20,631 bases of DNA, from NCBI GenBank assembly GCA_964614535.1, contig CAZTOZ010000042.1, forward strand, positions 1-20,631, read 5' to 3'. The notes beneath the pieces were generated by a model. That model worked only from the letters and a program-made list of their open reading frames with translations. It was not told the origin of the DNA and did no database searches. The position numbers and the translations under genes were made by a program. Source of the stretch: JALSHZ01 sp964614535 (GTDB taxonomy: Bacteria; Pseudomonadota; Gammaproteobacteria; UWMA-0217). The stretch's first letter is position 1, and the number at the start of each line of letters is the position of its first letter. Shown in pieces: positions 19,622-20,631 of this stretch.

Positions 19622-20631
19622 ATGAGCAGTCAGAAAACCCAACACCCGACGAGTTGCGCAGATTCCACCGAGCCAGGGACCTTGTCTGTCGAGGATGCGC
19701 GCAAGCGTATTCTGCAGCAGATTGCACCGGTCAGTGGCTACGAAAAGGTGGCAATCCGTGCTGCGCTGGGTCGGATACTGGATGAGCCGGTCATCTCCCC
19801 GGTCAACGTGCCCGCGCACCGCAACTCGGCGATGGATGGGTTTGCCGTGCGAGGCGATGCATTGCCGGATACCGGGGCAACTGCCGAGTTTGCCTGTGTT
19901 GGCACCGTCTATGCCGGACATCCATTTGCCGTTGAGGTCGGGGAAGGGGAATGCGTCCGGATCATGACGGGTGCGCCCATGCCGGAAGCACTGGATACCG
20001 TCATTATGCAGGAGCAGGCGGAGTTCGATGGTCAGACGCTGTGCATTGGTGACGGGCACCGAGCCGGACAGAATGTGCGACAGGCGGGTGAAGATATGGC
20101 GCAAGGCAGTGTGGTGTTTGCGCCTGGCAGAAAGATGACCGCAGCGGATCTGGGCGTGGTTGCATCCCTGGGCATCGCCGAACTGGCGGTCAAGAGGCGG
20201 CCTGTAGTGGCCTTTTTCTCGACTGGGGATGAATTGCGTTCGATTGGCGAGCCATTGAGTGAGGGGGAGATCTATGATAGCAACCGCTACACCCTGTACG
20301 GCATGCTGGCCGGATTGGGGGTCGATATGCTTGATATGGGGGTGATTGCCGATGAGCCTGATGCGATGCGTCGGGCTTTCAACGATGCTGCCGATCATGC
20401 GGACATGATTATCACCAGCGGTGGTGTGTCGGTGGGCGAAGCAGACTATATCAAGCCGATCCTGCAAGAGCTGGGTGAGATTACCTTCTGGAAAATTGCT
20501 ATGAAGCCGGGTCGCCCACTTACCTTTGGCAAGCTGGGTAAAGCGGCATTTGTTGGTCTGCCGGGGAACCCTGTGGCGGTCATGGTGGCCTTCTATCAAT
20601 TCGCCTTGCCGGCTTTGCAGTACATGATGAG
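19622..20631 (+). CDS. moeA: Molybdopterin molybdotransferase, 3' end beyond the window
   Basis: The frame from ATG 19622 stays open to the last base, giving 336 residues of an expected 400 or so. Landmarks are VPAHRNSAMDGFAV, VRIMTGAPMPEALDTVIMQE, the FFSTGDEL motif, IITSGGVSVGEADY and KIAMKPGRPLTFG with GLPGNPVAV. MoeA inserts molybdate (or tungstate) into adenylated molybdopterin with release of AMP, in the cytoplasm. The N-terminal 20 residues before LSVEDARKRIL are extra and variable, and no strong ribosome site is visible, so the start is probable, not certain. It follows tupBC, which would supply the metal. Confidence 0.92.
   Translation, partial: MSSQKTQHPTSCADSTEPGTLSVEDARKRILQQIAPVSGYEKVAIRAALGRILDEPVISPVNVPAHRNSAMDGFAVRGDALPDTGATAEFACVGTVYAGHPFAVEVGEGECVRIMTGAPMPEALDTVIMQEQAEFDGQTLCIGDGHRAGQNVRQAGEDMAQGSVVFAPGRKMTAADLGVVASLGIAELAVKRRPVVAFFSTGDELRSIGEPLSEGEIYDSNRYTLYGMLAGLGVDMLDMGVIADEPDAMRRAFNDAADHADMIITSGGVSVGEADYIKPILQELGEITFWKIAMKPGRPLTFGKLGKAAFVGLPGNPVAVMVAFYQFALPALQYMM

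Overview
The window reads as chromosomal DNA of a GC-rich gammaproteobacterium. Housekeeping genes sit in typical gammaproteobacterial groupings: glmS, rph-rdgB-hemW, yicC, moaDE/moaC, asmA-mutY-yggX and moeA. A DsrC/TusE-family protein and two copies of a membrane c-type cytochrome suggest a respiratory, possibly sulfur-oxidising lifestyle. That lifestyle is inference, not something the sequence proves.

Left part (1-5200): the last codons of glmS; a short in-frame remnant that looks like the C-terminus of an ApbE flavin transferase; an arsJ-type MFS exporter; an unusual DsrC-like gene (minus strand) divergent from a four-helix membrane cytochrome c (copy 1); rluE; two tandem Slp-family lipoproteins; rpmE with its own promoter and terminator. 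From 5193 to 5724 there is a gene-free, AT-richer stretch with several DnaA boxes, a candidate replication-origin or DnaA-binding locus.

Middle (5725-16326): a minus-strand operon rph-rdgB-hemW; plus-strand yicC, a CbpA-type dnaJ and a Do-family protease (overlapping genes); convergent moaE-moaD, divergent moaC, then a tightly packed moaC-asmA-mutY-yggX run with overlapping ends.

Right part (16327-20631): a tRNA-Phe gene with a clear promoter, followed by three tandem copies of a 172-174 bp unit. Each unit starts with the 3' end of the tRNA gene and carries hairpins, and the first two carry intact intrinsic terminators. This layout closely resembles the RPT repeats behind E. coli tyrT, which give rtT RNA. 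Next come cytochrome copy 2 with the same promoter architecture as copy 1, a structured 3' UTR and terminator, an ABC permease/ATPase pair of the tungstate/molybdate type without its binding protein, and moeA running off the end. Codon use in cytochrome copy 2 and onwards is visibly less GC-rich than on the left, so the tRNA-Phe locus may mark the edge of acquired DNA.

Functional themes: molybdenum cofactor synthesis (moaC, moaD, moaE, moeA) with oxyanion uptake (tupBC-like); redox/sulfur-related proteins (two cytochromes and the DsrC-like protein); RNA and nucleotide quality control (rph, rdgB, mutY, yicC); envelope maintenance (Slp pair, Do protease, AsmA).
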